A stretch of DNA of 64,000 bases from Coriaria nepalensis (Eukaryota > Streptophyta > Magnoliopsida > Cucurbitales > Coriariaceae), in NCBI GenBank assembly GCA_027186245.1, contig CP114483.1:19364220-19428219 (forward strand), given 5' to 3'. How positions within the stretch are numbered: position 1 is the first letter of the stretch; each line of letters opens with the position of its first letter. Below, piece by piece: positions 11,546 to 24,681 of the stretch. The notes beneath the pieces were generated by a model, which worked only from the letters and a program-made list of their open reading frames with translations, had not been told where the DNA came from and did no database searches. Both the position numbers and the translations under genes were made by a program.

Positions 11546-12209
11546 AAATCATTTTTGAAGGGCAAAAATATAATTCGTTTGAATTCATTTATAATGATTT
11601 AATGACTAGAAGAGCCTCAATGACATGATTTTAACGCTAAGTAAATGTATAGTTGCCTTCAGTAGATCAACTGCAAGTTATGCACGAAAGTCATGTTTAA
11701 AAGGTGAATTTCATCTGAAGTGATTTAGAATGATTTAATGAGTAAAAGAGATGCAATAATATGACTTTAATACTAAAAAAATGCATAGTTTCCTTCAGTA
11801 GATCAATTGCAAGTTATGCATGAAAGTCGTGTTTTAAATGCGAAAATAGAATTAGTTCGAAGTGCTTTCAAACAATTTAATGATCTAACAAGACTGAATG
11901 ATATGCTGTTTAAGGCTAAAATAATGCATTGTTGTATTCAATAGATTAATTGCAGGTTATGTAAGAAAATCATTTTTGAAGGGCAAAAATATAATTCGTT
12001 CGAATTCATTTATAATGATTTAATGACTAGAAGAGCCTCAATGACACGATTTTAATGCTAAGTAAATGTATAGTTGCCTTCAATAGATCACCTGCAAGTT
12101 ATGCACGAAAGTCATGTTTAAAAGGTGAATTTCGTCTGAAGTGATTTAGAATGATTGAGTGAGTAAAAGAGATGCAATAATATGACTTTAACACTAAAAG
12201 AATGTGTAG

Positions 12210-12470
12210 TTGCCTTCGGTAGATCAATTGCAAGTCATGCATGAAAGTCGTGTTTTAAATGCGAAAATAGAACTAGTTCGAAGTGCTTTCAAACAATTTA
12301 ATGATCTGAAAAGAGTGAATAATATGCTCTTTAAGGCTAAAATAATGCATTGTTGTATTCAACAGATTAATTGCAGGTTATGTAAGAAAATCATTTTTGA
12401 AGGGCAAAAATATAATTCGTTCGAATTCATTTATAATGATTTAATGACTAGAAGAGCCTCAATGACATGA
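12210..12470 (+). other. 86-codon open frame in a repeat unit (probably not a gene)
   Basis: The frame starts with TTG in the opening box of A, crosses into B and ends at TGA. It is open only because codon 52, TAG in nearly all units, is CAG here (12363-12365). An in-frame TAG lies directly before the TTG, and no ribosome-binding or promoter context is visible. The product would be basic and Cys-containing (CC...C..C around residues 48-58), but I recognise no domain. The peptide is identical to those at 13052 and 19786. Confidence 0.25.
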
Positions 12471-13051
12471 TTTTAACGCTAAGTAAATGTATAGTTGCCT
12501 TCAATAGATCAACTGCAAGTTATGCACGAAAGTCAAGTTCAAAAGGTGAATTTCGTCTGAAGTGATTTAGAATGATTTAATGAGTAAAAGAGAAGCAATA
12601 ATATGACTTTAACACTAAAAAAATGCTTAATTGCCTTCAGTAGATCAATTGCGAGTTATGCATGAACGTCGTGTTTTAAATGCGAAAGTAGAATTAGTTC
12701 GAAGTGCTTTCAAATAATTTAATGATCTAAAAAGACTGAATGATATGCTCTTTAAGGCTAAAATAATGCATTGTTGTATTCAATAGATTAATTGCAGGTT
12801 ATGTAAGAAAATCATTTTTGAAGGGCAAAAATATAATTCGTTCGAATTCATTTATAATGATTTAATGACTAGAAGAGCCTCAATGACACGATTTTAATGC
12901 TAAGTAAATGTATAGTTGCCTTCAATAGATCACCTTCAAGTTATGCACGAAAGTCATGTTTAAAAGGTGAATTTCGTCTGAAGTGATTTAGAATGATTGA
13001 GTGAGTAAAAGAGATGCAATAATATGACTTTAACACTAAAAGAATGTGTAG

Positions 13052-13312
13052 TTGCCTTCGGTAGATCAATTGCAAGTCATGCATGAAAGTCGTGTTTTAA
13101 ATGCGAAAATAGAACTAGTTCGAAGTGCTTTCAAACAATTTAATGATCTGAAAAGAGTGAATAATATGCTCTTTAAGGCTAAAATAATGCATTGTTGTAT
13201 TCAACAGATTAATTGCAGGTTATGTAAGAAAATCATTTTTGAAGGGCAAAAATATAATTCGTTCGAATTCATTTATAATGATTTAATGACTAGAAGAGCC
13301 TCAATGACATGA
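13052..13312 (+). other. 86-codon open frame, duplicate of 12210
   Basis: The predicted peptide is identical to the frame two units upstream, and it is open for the same reason (CAG at codon 52). It arose with the 842-bp duplication of 11910-13727. It is a repeat unit, not an independent gene. Confidence 0.25.
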
Positions 13313-13999
13313 TTTTAACGCTAAGTAAATGTATAGTTGCCTTCAATAGATCAACTGCAAGTTATGCACGAAAGTCAAGTTCAAAAGGTGAATTTCGTCT
13401 GAAGTGATTTAGAATGATTTAATGAGTAAAAGAGATGCAATAATATGACTTTAACACTAAAAAAATGCGTAATTGCCTTCAGTAGATCAATTGCAAGTTA
13501 TGCATGAACGCCGTGTTTTAAATGCGAAAGTAGAATTAGTTCGAAGTGCTTTCAAATAATTTAATGATCTAAAAAGACTGAATGATATGCTCTTTAAGGC
13601 TAAAATAATGCATTGTTGTATTCAATAAATTAATTGCAGGTTATGTAAGAAAATCATTTTTGAAGGGCAAAAATATAATTCGTTCGAATTCATTTATAAT
13701 GATTTAATGACTAGAAGAGCCTCAATGACATGATTTTAACGCTAAGTAAATGTATAGTTGCCTTCAATAGATCAACTGCAAGTTATGCACGAAAGTCAAG
13801 TTCAAAAGGTGAATTTCGTCTGAAGTGATTTAGAATGATTTAATGAGTAAAAGAGATGCAATAATATGACTTTAACACTAAAAAAATGCGTAATTGCCTT
13901 CAGTAGATCAATTGCAAGTTATGCATGAACGTCGTGTTTTAAATGCGAAAATAGAATTAGTTGGAAGTGCTTTCAAACAATTTAATGATCTAAAAAGAC

Positions 14000-14015
14000 T
14001 GAATGATGCTCTTTA
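14000..14015. other. 2-bp deletion unit
   Basis: GACTGAATGATGCTC replaces GACTGAATGATATGCTC in subunit A. It is seen only in this unit and shifts the reading frame used by the 86-codon open frames elsewhere. Confidence 0.85.
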
Positions 14016-14903
14016 AGGCTAAAATAATGCATTGTTGTATTCAATAGATTAATTGCAGGTTATGTAAGAAAATCATTTTTGAAGGGCAAAAATATAATTC
14101 GTTCGAATTCATTTATAATGATTTAATGACTAGAAGAGCCTCAATGACATGATTTTAATGCTAAGTAAATGTATAGTTGCCTTCAATAGATCAACTGCAA
14201 GTTATGCACGAAAGTCATGTTTAAAAGGTGAATTTCGTCTGAAGTGATTTAGAATGATTTAATGAGTAAAAGAGATGCAATAATATGACTTTAACACGAA
14301 AAAAATGCATAATTGCCTTCAGTAGATCAATTGCAAGTTATGAATCAAAGTCGTGTTTTAAATACGAAAATAGAATTAGTTCGAAGTGCTTTCAAACAAT
14401 TTAATGATCTAAAAAGACTGAATGATATGCTCTTTAAGGCTAAAATAATGCATTGTTGTATTCAATAAATTAATTGCAGGTTATGTAAGAAAATCATTTT
14501 TGAAGGGCAAAAATATAATTCGTTCGAATTCATTTATAATGATTTAATGACTAGAAGAGCCTCAATGACACGATTTTAATGCTAAGTAAATGTATAGTTG
14601 CCTTCAATAGATCACCTGCAAGTTATGCACGAAAGTCATGTTTAAAAGGTGAATTTCGTCTGAAGTGATTTAGAATGATTGAGTGAGTAAAAGAGATGCA
14701 ATAATATGACTTTAACACTAAAAGAATGTGTAGTTGCCTTCGGTAGATCAATTGCAAGTCATGCATGAAAGTCGTGTTTTAAATGCGAAAATAGAACTAG
14801 TTCGAAGTGCTTTCAAACAATTTAATGATCTGAAAAGAGTGAATAATATGCTCTTTAAGGCTAAAATAATGCATTGTTGTATTCAATAGATTAATTGCAG
14901 GTT

Positions 14904-17219
14904 ATGTAAGAAAATCATTTTTGAAGGGCAAAAATATAATTCGTTCGAATTCATTTATAATGATTTAATGACTAGAAGAGCCTCAATGACATGATTTTAA
15001 TGCTAAGTAAATGTATAGTTGCCTTCAGTAGATCAACTGCAAGTTATGCACGAAAGTCATGTTTAAAAGGTGAATTTCGTCTGAAGTGATTTAGAATGAT
15101 TTAATGAGTAAAAGAGATGCAATAATATGACTTTAACACGAAAAAAATGCATAATTGCCTTCAGTAGATCAATTGCAAGTTATGAATCAAAGTCGTGTTT
15201 TAAATGCGAAAATAGAATTAGTTCGAAGTGCTTTCAAACAATTTAATGATCTAAAAAGACTGAATGATATGCTCTTTAAGGCTAAAATAATGCATTGTTG
15301 TATTCAATAGATTAATTGCAGGTTATGTAAGAAAATCATTTTTGAAGGGCAAAAATATAATTCGTTCGAATTCATTTATAATGATTTAATGACTAGAAGA
15401 GCCTCAATGACATGATTTTAACGCTAAGTAAATGTATAGTTGCCTTCAATAGATCAACTACAAGTTATGCACGAAAGTCAAGTTTAAAAGGTGAATTTCG
15501 TCTGAAGTGATTTAGAATGATTTATTGAGTAAAAGAGATGCAATAATATGACTTTAATACTAAAAAAATGCATAGTTTCCTTCAGTAGATCAATTGCAAG
15601 TTATGGATGAAAGTCGTGTTTTAAATGCGAAAATAGAATTAGTTCGAAGTGCTTTCGAACAATTTAATGATCTAAAATGACTGAATGATATGCTCTTTAA
15701 GGCTAAAATAATGCATTGTTGTATTCAATAGATTAATTGCAGGTTATGTAAGAAAATCATTTTTGAAGGGCAAAAACATAATTCGTTCGAATTCATTTAT
15801 AATGATTTAATGACTAGATGAGCCTCAATGACATGATTTTAAGGCTAAGTAAATGTATAGTTGCCTTCAGTAGAGAAACTGCAAGTTATGCACGAAAGTC
15901 AAGATTAAAAGGTGAATTTCGTCTGAAGTGATTTAGAATGATTTATTGAGTAAAAGAGATGCAATAATGTGACTTTAATACTAAAAAAATGCATAGTTTC
16001 CTTCAGTAGATCAATTGCAAGTCATGCATGAAAGTCGTGTTTTAAATGCGAAAATAGAACTAGTTCGAAGTGCTTTCAAACAATTTAATGATCTGAAAAG
16101 AGTGAGTAATATGCTCTTTAAGGCTAAAATAATGCATTGTTGTATTCAATAGATTAATTGCAGGTTATGTAAGAAAATCATTTTTGAAGGGCAAAAATAT
16201 AATTCGTTCGAATTCATTTATAATGATTTAATGACTAGAAGAGCCTCAATGACATGATTTTAACGCTAAGTAAATGTATAGTTGCCTTCAGTAGATCAAC
16301 TGCAAGTTATGCACGAAAGTCATGTTTAAAAGGTGAATTTCATCTGAAGTGATTTAGAATGATTTAATGAGTAAAAGAGATGCAATAATATGACTTTAAT
16401 ACTAAAAAAATGCATAGTTTCCTTCAGTAGATCAATTGCAAGTTATGCATGAAAGTCGTGTTTTAAATGCGAAAATAGAATTAGTTCGAAGTGCTTTCAA
16501 ACAATTTAATGATCTAAAAAGACTGAATGATATGCTGTTTAAGGCTAAAATAATGCATTGTTGTATTCAATAGATTAATTGCAGGTTATGTAAGAAAATC
16601 ATTTTTGAAGGGCAAAAATATAATTCGTTCGAATTCATTTATAATGATTTAATGACTAGAAGAGCCTCAATGACACGATTTTAATGATAAGTAAATGTAT
16701 AGTTGCCTTCAATAGATCACCTGCAAGTTATGCACGAAAGTCATGTTTAAAAGGTGAATTTCGTCTGAAGTGATTTAGAATGATTGAGTGAGTAAAAGAG
16801 ATGCAATAATATGACTTTAACACTAAAAGAATGTGTAGTTGCCTTCGGTAGATCAATTGCAAGTCATGCATGAAAGTCGTGTTTTAAATGCGAAAATAGA
16901 ACTAGTTCGAAGTGCTTTCAAACAATTTAATGATCTGAAAAGAGTGAATAATATGCTCTTTAAGGCTAAAATAATGCATTGTTGTATTCAATAGATTAAT
17001 TGCAGGTTATGTAAGAAAATCATTTTTGAAGGGCAAAAATATAATTCGTTCGAATTCATTTATAATGATTTAATGACTAGAAGAGCCTCAATGACATGAT
17101 TTTAACGCTAAGTAAATGTATAGTTGCCTTCAATAGATCAACTGCAAGTTATGCACGAAAGTCAAGTTCAAAAGGTGAATTTCGTCTGAAGTGATTTAGA
17201 ATGATTTAATGAGTAAAAG
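14904..17219 (+). repeat. 11-unit-spaced block, copy 2
   Basis: This is the second copy of 10280-12590, with the same ordered markers (for example TTATGGATG at 15602 and ATAATGTGACTT near 15964). It keeps the full-length sequence where copy 1 has the 5-bp deletion. It diverges from copy 1 at scattered single bases, such as GTGAGTAAT for GTGAATAAT and TGATAAGTAAA for TGCTAAGTAAA. It looks older than the 7-, 8- and 12-unit duplications. Confidence 0.75.
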
Positions 17220-17344
17220 AGATGCAATAATATGACTTTAACACTAAAAAAATGCGTAATTGCCTTCAGTAGATCAATTGCAAGTTATGCATGAACGTCG
17301 TGTTTTAAATGCGAAAGTAGAATTAGTTCGAAGTGCTTTCAAAT

Positions 17345-18486
17345 AATTTAATGATCTAAAAAGACTGAATGATATGCTCTTTAAGGCTAAAATAATGCAT
17401 TGTTGTATTCAATAAATTAATTGCAGGTTATGTAAGAAAATCATTTTTGAAGGGCAAAAATATAATTCGTTCGAATTCATTTATAATGATTTAATGACTA
17501 GAAGAGCCTCAATGACATGATTTTAACGCTAAGTAAATGTATAGTTGCCTTCAATAGATCAACTGCAAGTTATGCACGAAAGTCAAGTTCAAAAGGTGAA
17601 TTTCGTCTGAAGTGATTTAGAATGATTTAATGAGTAAAAGAGATGCAATAATATGACTTTAACACTAAAAAAATGCGTAATTGCCTTCAGTAGATCAATT
17701 GCAAGTTATGCATGAACGTCGTGTTTTAAATGCGAAAATAGAATTAGTTGGAAGTGCTTTCAAACAATTTAATGATCTAAAAAGACTGAATGATATGCTC
17801 TTTAAGGCTAAAATAATGCATTGTTGTATTCAATAAATTAATTGCAGGTTATGTAAGAAAATCATTTTTGAAGGGCAAAAATATAATTCGTTCGAATTCA
17901 TTTATAATGATTTAATGACTAGAAGAGCCTCAATGACATGATTTTAACGCTAAGTAAATGTATAGTTGCCTTCAATAGATCAACTGCAAGTTATGCACGA
18001 AAGTCAAGTTCAAAAGGTGAATTTCGTCTGAAGTGATTTAGAATGATTTAATGAGTAAAAGAGATGCAATAATATGACTTTAACACTAAAAAAATGCGTA
18101 ATTGCCTTCAGTAGATCAATTGCAAGTTATGCATGAACGTCGTGTTTTAAATGCGAAAATAGAATTAGTTGGAAGTGCTTTCAAACAATTTAATGATCTA
18201 AAAAGACTGAATGATATGCTCTTTAAGGCTAAAATAATGCATTGTTGTATTCAATAAATTAATTGCAGGTTATGTAAGAAAATCATTTTTGAAGGGCAAA
18301 AATATAATTCGTTCGAATTCATTTATAATGATTTAATGACTAGAAGAGCCTCAATGACATGATTTTAACGCTAAGTAAATGTATAGTTGCCTTCAATAGA
18401 TCAACTGCAAGTTATGCACGAAAGTCAAGTTCAAAAGGTGAATTTCGTCTGAAGTGATTTAGAATGATTTAATGAGTAAAAGAGAT
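17345..18486 (+). repeat. Single-unit tandem amplification (421-bp period)
   Basis: Nearly three consecutive units are identical at a 421-bp offset. They share GAACGTCGTG, GTTGGAAGTGC, CAATAAATTAATTG, TTTTAACGCTAAG and AAGTTCAAAAGG. The run ends at 18487, where GATGCAATAAT becomes GATGTAATAAT. It is a local expansion by one unit per step, unlike the multi-unit blocks elsewhere. Confidence 0.75.
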
Positions 18487-18799
18487 GTAATAATATGACT
18501 TTAACACTAAAAAAATGCATAATTGCCTTCAGTAGATCAATTGCAAGTTATGCATGAACGCCGTGTTTTAAATGCGAAAGTAGAATTAGTTCGAAGTGCT
18601 TTCGAACAATTTAATGATCTAAAAAGACTGAATGATATGCTCTTTAAGGCTAAAATAATGCATTGTTGTATTCAATAGATTAATTGCAGGTTATGTAAGA
18701 AAATCATTTTTGAAGGGCAAAAATATAATTCGTTCGAATTCATTTATAATGATTTAATGACTAGAAGAGCCTCAATGACATGATTTTAAGCCTAAGTAA

Positions 18800-20210
18800 A
18801 TGTATAGTTGCCTTCAGTAGAGAAACTGCAAGTTATGCACGAAAGTCAAGATTAAAAGGTGAATTTCGTCTGAAGTGATTTAGAATGATTTATTGAGTAA
18901 AAGATATGCAATAATATGACTTTAATACTAAAAAAATGCATAATTGCCTTCAGTAGATCAATTGCAAGTTATGAATCAAAGTCGTGTTTTAAATGCGAAA
19001 ATAGAATTAGTTCGAAGTGCTTTCAAACAATTTAATGATCTAAAAAGACTGAATGATATGCTGTTTAAGGCTAAAATAATGCATTGTTGTATTCAATAGA
19101 TTAATTGCAGGTCATGTAAGAAAATCATTTTTGAAGGGCAAAAATATAATTCGTTCGAATTCATTTATAATGATTTAATGACTAGAAGAGCCTCAATGAC
19201 ATGATTTTCACGCTAAGTAAATGTATAGTTGCCTTCAGTAGAGAAACTGCAAGTTATGAACGAAAGTCAAGATTAAAAGGTGAATTTCGTCTGAAGTGAT
19301 TTAGAATGATTTATTGAGTAAAAGATATGCAATAATATGACTTTAATACTAAAAAAATGCATAATTGCCTTCAGTAGATCAATTGCAAGTTATGAATCAA
19401 AGTCGTGTTTTAAATGCGAAAATAGAATTAGTTCGAAGTGCTTTCAAACAATTTAATGATCTAAAAAGACTGAATGATATGCTCTTTAAGGCTAAAATAA
19501 TGCATTGTTGTATTCAATAGATTAATTGCAGGTCATGTAAGAAAATCATTTTTGAAGGGCAAAAATATAATTCGTTCGAATTCATTTATAATGATTTAAT
19601 GACTAGAAGAGCCTCAATGACATGATTTTCACGCTAAGTAAATGTATAGTTGCCTTTAATAGATCACCTGCAAGTTATGCACGAAAGTCATGTTTAAAAG
19701 GTGAATTTCGTCTGAAGTGATTTAGAATGATTTAGTGAGTAAAAGAGATGCAATAATATGACTTTAACACTAAAAGAATGTGTAGTTGCCTTCGGTAGAT
19801 CAATTGCAAGTCATGCATGAAAGTCGTGTTTTAAATGCGAAAATAGAACTAGTTCGAAGTGCTTTCAAACAATTTAATGATCTGAAAAGAGTGAATAATA
19901 TGCTCTTTAAGGCTAAAATAATGCATTGTTGTATTCAACAGATTAATTGCAGGTTATGTAAGAAAATCATTTTTGAAGGGCAAAAATATAATTCGTTCGA
20001 ATTCATTTATAATGATTTAATGACTAGAAGAGCCTCAATGACATGATTTTCACGCTAAGTAAATGTATAGTTGCCTTCAGTAGAGAAACTGCAAGTTATG
20101 CACGAAAGTCAAGATTAAAAGGTGAATTTCGTCTGAAGTGATTTAGAATGATTTATTGAGTAAAAGATATGCAATAATATGACTTTAATACTAAAAAAAT
20201 GCATAATTGC
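18800..20210 (+). repeat. Units with the GAGAAACTG type of subunit C and AAAGATATGC
   Basis: C subunits near 18816, 19237 and 20078 read GTAGAGAAACTG and are followed by AAAAGATATGCAATAAT. B subunits near 19204, 19625 and 20046 end TTTTCACGCTAAG. The first two C copies are one unit apart, with GAATCAAAG in the next A. The C at 19660 is instead of the CACCTGCAAG type, so the run alternates types. Confidence 0.65.
19786..20046 (+). other. 86-codon open frame, third CAG copy
   Basis: The predicted peptide is the same as at 12210 and 13052, with CAG at codon 52 and the rare TTGCCTTCGGTAG opening. The flanks differ: TTTTCACGC follows, and TTTAGTGAG precedes. The unit was therefore moved or converted into a different neighbourhood. 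The next unit downstream in the array is closed. Confidence 0.25.
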
Positions 20211-21532
20211 CTTCAGTAGATCAATTGCAAGTCATGAATCAAAGTCGTGTTTTAAATGCGAAAATAGAATTGGTTCGAAGTGCTTTCAAACAATTTAATG
20301 ATCTAAAAAGACTGAATGATATGCTCTTTAAGGCTAAAATAATGCATTGTTGTATTCAATAGATTAATTGCAGGTTATGTAAGAAAATCATTTTTGAAGG
20401 GCAAAAATATAATTCGTTCGAATTCATTTATAATGCTTTAATGACTAGAAGAGCCTCAATGACATGATTTTAACGCTAAGTAAATGTATAGTTGCCTTCA
20501 ATAGATCAACTGCAAGTTATGCACGAAACTCAAGTTCAAAAGGTGAATTTCGTCTGAAGTGATTTAGAATGATTTAATGAGTAAAAGAGATGCAATAATA
20601 TGACTTTAACACTAAAAAAATGCGTAATTGCCTTCAGTAGATCAATTGCAAGTTATGCATGAACGTCGTGTTTTAAATGCGAAAGTAGAATTAGTTCGAA
20701 GTGCTCTCAAATAATTTAATGATCTAAAAAGACTGAATGATATGCTCTTTAAGGCTAAAATAATGCATTGTTGTATTCAATAGATTAATTGCAGGTTATG
20801 TAAGAAAATCATTTTTGAAGGGCAAAAATATAATTCGTTCGAATTCATTTATAATGATTTAATGACTAGAAGAGCCTCAATGACATGATTTTAACGCTAA
20901 GTAAATGTATAGTTGCCTTCAATAGATCAACTGCAAGTTATGCACGAAAGTCAAGTTCAAAAGGTGAATTTCGTCTGAAGTGATTTAGAATGATTTAATG
21001 AGTAAAAGAGATGCAATAATATGACTTTAACACTAAAAAAATGCGTAATTGCTTTCAGTAGATCAATTGCAAGTTATGCATGAACGTCGTGTTTTAAATG
21101 CGAAAATAGAATTAGTTGGAAGTGCTTTCAAACAATTTAATGATCTAAAAAGACTGAATGATATGCTCTTTAAGGCTAAAATAATGCATTGTTGTATTCA
21201 ATAGATTAATTGCAGGTCATGTAAGAAAATCATTTTTGAAGGGCAAAAATATAATTCGTTCGAATTCATTTATAATGATTTATTGACTAGAAGAGCCTCA
21301 ATGACATGATTTTAATGCTAAGTAAATGTATAGTTGCCTTCAGTAGATCAACTACAAGTTATGCACGAAAGTCATGTTTAAAAGGTGAATTTCGTCTGAA
21401 GTGATTTAGAATGATTTATTGAGTAAAAGAGATGCAATAATATGACTTTAATACTAAAAAAATGCATAGTTTCCTTCAGTAGATCAATAGCAAGTTATGA
21501 ATCAAAGTCGTGTTTTAAATGCGAAAATAGAA

Positions 21533-24500
21533 TTAGTTCGAAGTGCTTTCAAACAATTTAATGATCTAAAAAGACTGAATGATATGCTCTTTAAGGCTAA
21601 AATAATGCATTGTTGTATTCAATAGATTAATTGCAGGTTATGTAAGAAAATCATTTTTGAAGGGCAAAAATATAATTCGTTCGAATTCATTTATAATGAT
21701 TTAATGACTAGAAGAGCCTCAATAACATGATTTTAACGCTAAGTAAATGTATAGTTGCCTTCAATAGATCAACTGCAAGTTATGCACGAAAGTCAAGTTC
21801 AAAAGGTGAATTTCGTCTGAAGTGATTTAGAATGATTTAATGAGTAAAAGAGATGCAATAATATGACTTTAACACTAAAAAAATGCGTAATTGCCTTCAG
21901 TAGATTAATTGCAAGTTATGCATGAACGTCGTGTTTTAAATGCGAAAGTAGAATTAGTTCGAAGTGCTTTCAAATAATTTAATGATCTGAAAAGACTGAA
22001 TGATATGCTCTTTAAGGCTAAAATAATGCATTGTTGTATTCAATAGATTAATTGCAGGTTATGTAAGAAAATCATTTTTGAAGGGCAAAAATATAATTCG
22101 TTCGAATTCATTTATAATGATTTAATGACTAGAAGAGCCTCAATGACATGATTTTCACGCTAAGTAAATGTATAGTTGCCTTTAATAGATCACCTGCAAG
22201 TTATGCACGAAAGTCATGTTTAAAAGGTGAATTTCGTCTGAAGTGATTTAGAATGATTTAGTGAGTAAAAGAGATGCAATAATATGACTTTAACACTAAA
22301 AGAATGTGTAGTTGCCTTCAGTAGATCAATTGCAAGTCATGCATGAAAGTCGTGTTTTAAATGCGAAAATAGAACTAGTTCGAAGTGCTTTCAAACAATT
22401 TATTGATCTGAAAAGAGTGAATAATATGCTCTTTAAGGCTAAAATAATGCATTGTTGTATTCAATAGATTAATTGCAGATTATGTAAGAAAATCATTTTT
22501 GAAGGGCAAAAATATAATTCGTTCGAATTCATTTATAATGATTTAATGACTAGAAGAGCCTCAATGACATGATTTTAACGCTAAGTAAATGTATAGTTGC
22601 CTTCAATAGATCAACTGCAAGTTATGCACGAAAGTCAAGTTCAAAAGGTGAATTTCGTCTGAAGTGATTTAGAATGATTTAATGAGTAAAAGAGATGCAA
22701 TAATATGACTTTAACACTAAAAAAATGCGTAATTGCCTTCAGTAGATCAATTGCAAGTTATGCATGAAAGTCATGTTTTAAATGCGAAAATAGAATTAGT
22801 TCGAAGTGCTTTCAAACAATTTAATGATCTAAAAAGACTGAATGATATGCTCTTTAAGGCTAAAATAATGCATTGTTGTATTCAATAGATTAATTGCAGG
22901 TTATGTAAGAAAATCATTTTTGAAGGGCAAAAATATAATTCGTTCGAATTCATTTATAATGATTTAATGACTAGAAGAGCCTCAATGACATGATTTTAAC
23001 GCTAAGTAAATGTATAGTTGCCTTCAATAGATCAACTGCAAGTTATGCACGAAAGTCATGTTTAAAAGGTGAATTTCGTCTGAAGTGATTTAGAATGATT
23101 TAATGAGTAAAAGAGATGCAATAATATGACTTTAATACTAAAAAAATGCATAGTTTCCTTCAGTAGATCAATTGCAAGTTATGCATGAAAGTCGTGTTTT
23201 AAATGCGAAAATAGATTTAGTTCGAAGTGCTTTCAAACAATTTAATGATCTAAAAAGACTGAATGATATGCTCTTTAAGGCTAAAATAATGCATTGTTGT
23301 ATTCAATAGATTAATTGCAGGTTATGTAAGAAAATCATTTTTGAAGGGCAAAAATATAATTCGTTCGAATTCATTTATAATGATTTAATGACTAGAAGAG
23401 CCTCAATAACATGATTTTAACGCTAAGTAAATGTATAGTTGCCTTCAATAGATCAACTGCAAGTTATGCACGAAAGTCAAGTTCAAAAGGTGAATTTCGT
23501 CTGAAGTGATTTAGAATGATTTAATGAGTAAAAGAGATGCAATAATATGACTTTAACACTAAAAAAATGCGTAATTGCCTTCAGTAGATTAATTGCAAGT
23601 TATGCATGAACGTCGTGTTTTAAATGCGAAAGTAGAATTAGTTCGAAGTGCTTTCAAATAATTTAATGATCTGAAAAGACTGAATGATATGCTCTTTAAG
23701 GCTAAAATAATGCATTGTTGTATTCAATAGATTAATTGCAGGTTATGTAAGAAAATCATTTTTGAAGGGCAAAAATATAATTCGTTCGAATTCATTTATA
23801 ATGATTTAATGACTAGAAGAGCCTCAATGACATGATTTTCACGCTAAGTAAATGTATAGTTGCCTTTAATAGATCACCTGCAAGTTATGCACGAAAGTCA
23901 TGTTTAAAAGGTGAATTTCGTCTGAAGTGATTTAGAATGATTTAGTGAGTAAAAGAGATGCAATAATATGACTTTAACACTAAAAGAATGTGTAGTTGCC
24001 TTCAGTAGATCAATTGCAAGTCATGCATGAAAGTCGTGTTTTAAATGCGAAAATAGAACTAGTTCGAAGTGCTTTCAAACAATTTATTGATCTGAAAAGA
24101 GTGAATAATATGCTCTTTAAGGCTAAAATAATGCATTGTTGTATTCAATAGATTAATTGCAGATTATGTAAGAAAATCATTTTTGAAGGGCAAAAATATA
24201 ATTCGTTCGAATTCATTTATAATGATTTAATGACTAGAAGAGCCTCAATGACATGATTTTAACGCTAAGTAAATGTATAGTTGCCTTCAATAGATCAACT
24301 GCAAGTTATGCACGAAAGTCAAGTTCAAAAGGTGAATTTCGTCTGAAGTGATTTAGAATGATTTAATGAGTAAAAGAGATGCAATAATATGACTTTAACA
24401 CTAAAAAAATGCGTAATTGCCTTCAGTAGATCAATTGCAAGTTATGCATGAAAGTCATGTTTTAAATGCGAAAATAGAATTAGTTCGAAGTGCTTTCAAA

Positions 24501-24681
24501 CAATTTAATGATCTAAAAAGACTGAATGATATGCTCTTTAAGGCTAAAATAATGCATTGTTGTATTCAATAGATTAATTGCAGGTTATGTAAGAAAATCA
24601 TTTTTGAAGGGCAAAAATATAATTCGTTCGAATTCATTTATAATGATTTAATGACTAGAAGAGCCTCAATGACATGATTTT
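21533..24681 (+). repeat. 4-unit higher-order repeat (1684 bp) within large block copy 1
   Basis: 21533-22997 recurs at 23217-24681, offset 1684. Shared markers are CAATAACATG (21720 and 23404), TTTTCACGC, TTTAATAGATCACC, TTTAGTGAG, TTTATTGATCTG and TTGCAGATTATG. The same four-unit pattern reappears at about 36037-38575, at 36037 and 37721. Confidence 0.82.

Larger units (their letters stand above)
10280..12590 (+). repeat. 11-unit-spaced block, copy 1
   Basis: This block matches about 14904-17219 at an offset of 4624 to 4629 (11 x 421 less local deletions). Shared markers are AACACGAAAAAAATG with GAATCAAAG, CAACTACAAG, TTATGGATGAAAG, CTAAAATGACTG, ATAATGTGACTT, TGCTGTTTAAGG and GATTGAGTGAG. 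Differences include a 5-bp deletion here near 11536, GATTAGCC against GATGAGCC, and AACAGATT against AATAGATT. Confidence 0.78.
11910..13727 (+). repeat. 2-unit tandem duplication (842 bp)
   Basis: About 11910-12885 recurs at about 12752-13727, offset 842. Shared markers are GACACGATTTTAATG, CACCT.CAAG, GATTGAGTGAG, TTGCCTTCGGTAG, AACAGATT and GAACG.CGTG. Differences are CACCTGCAAG against CACCTTCAAG, AGAAGCAAT against AGATGCAAT, and GCTTAATTG against GCGTAATTG. It places two identical open 86-codon frames next to each other. Confidence 0.8.
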
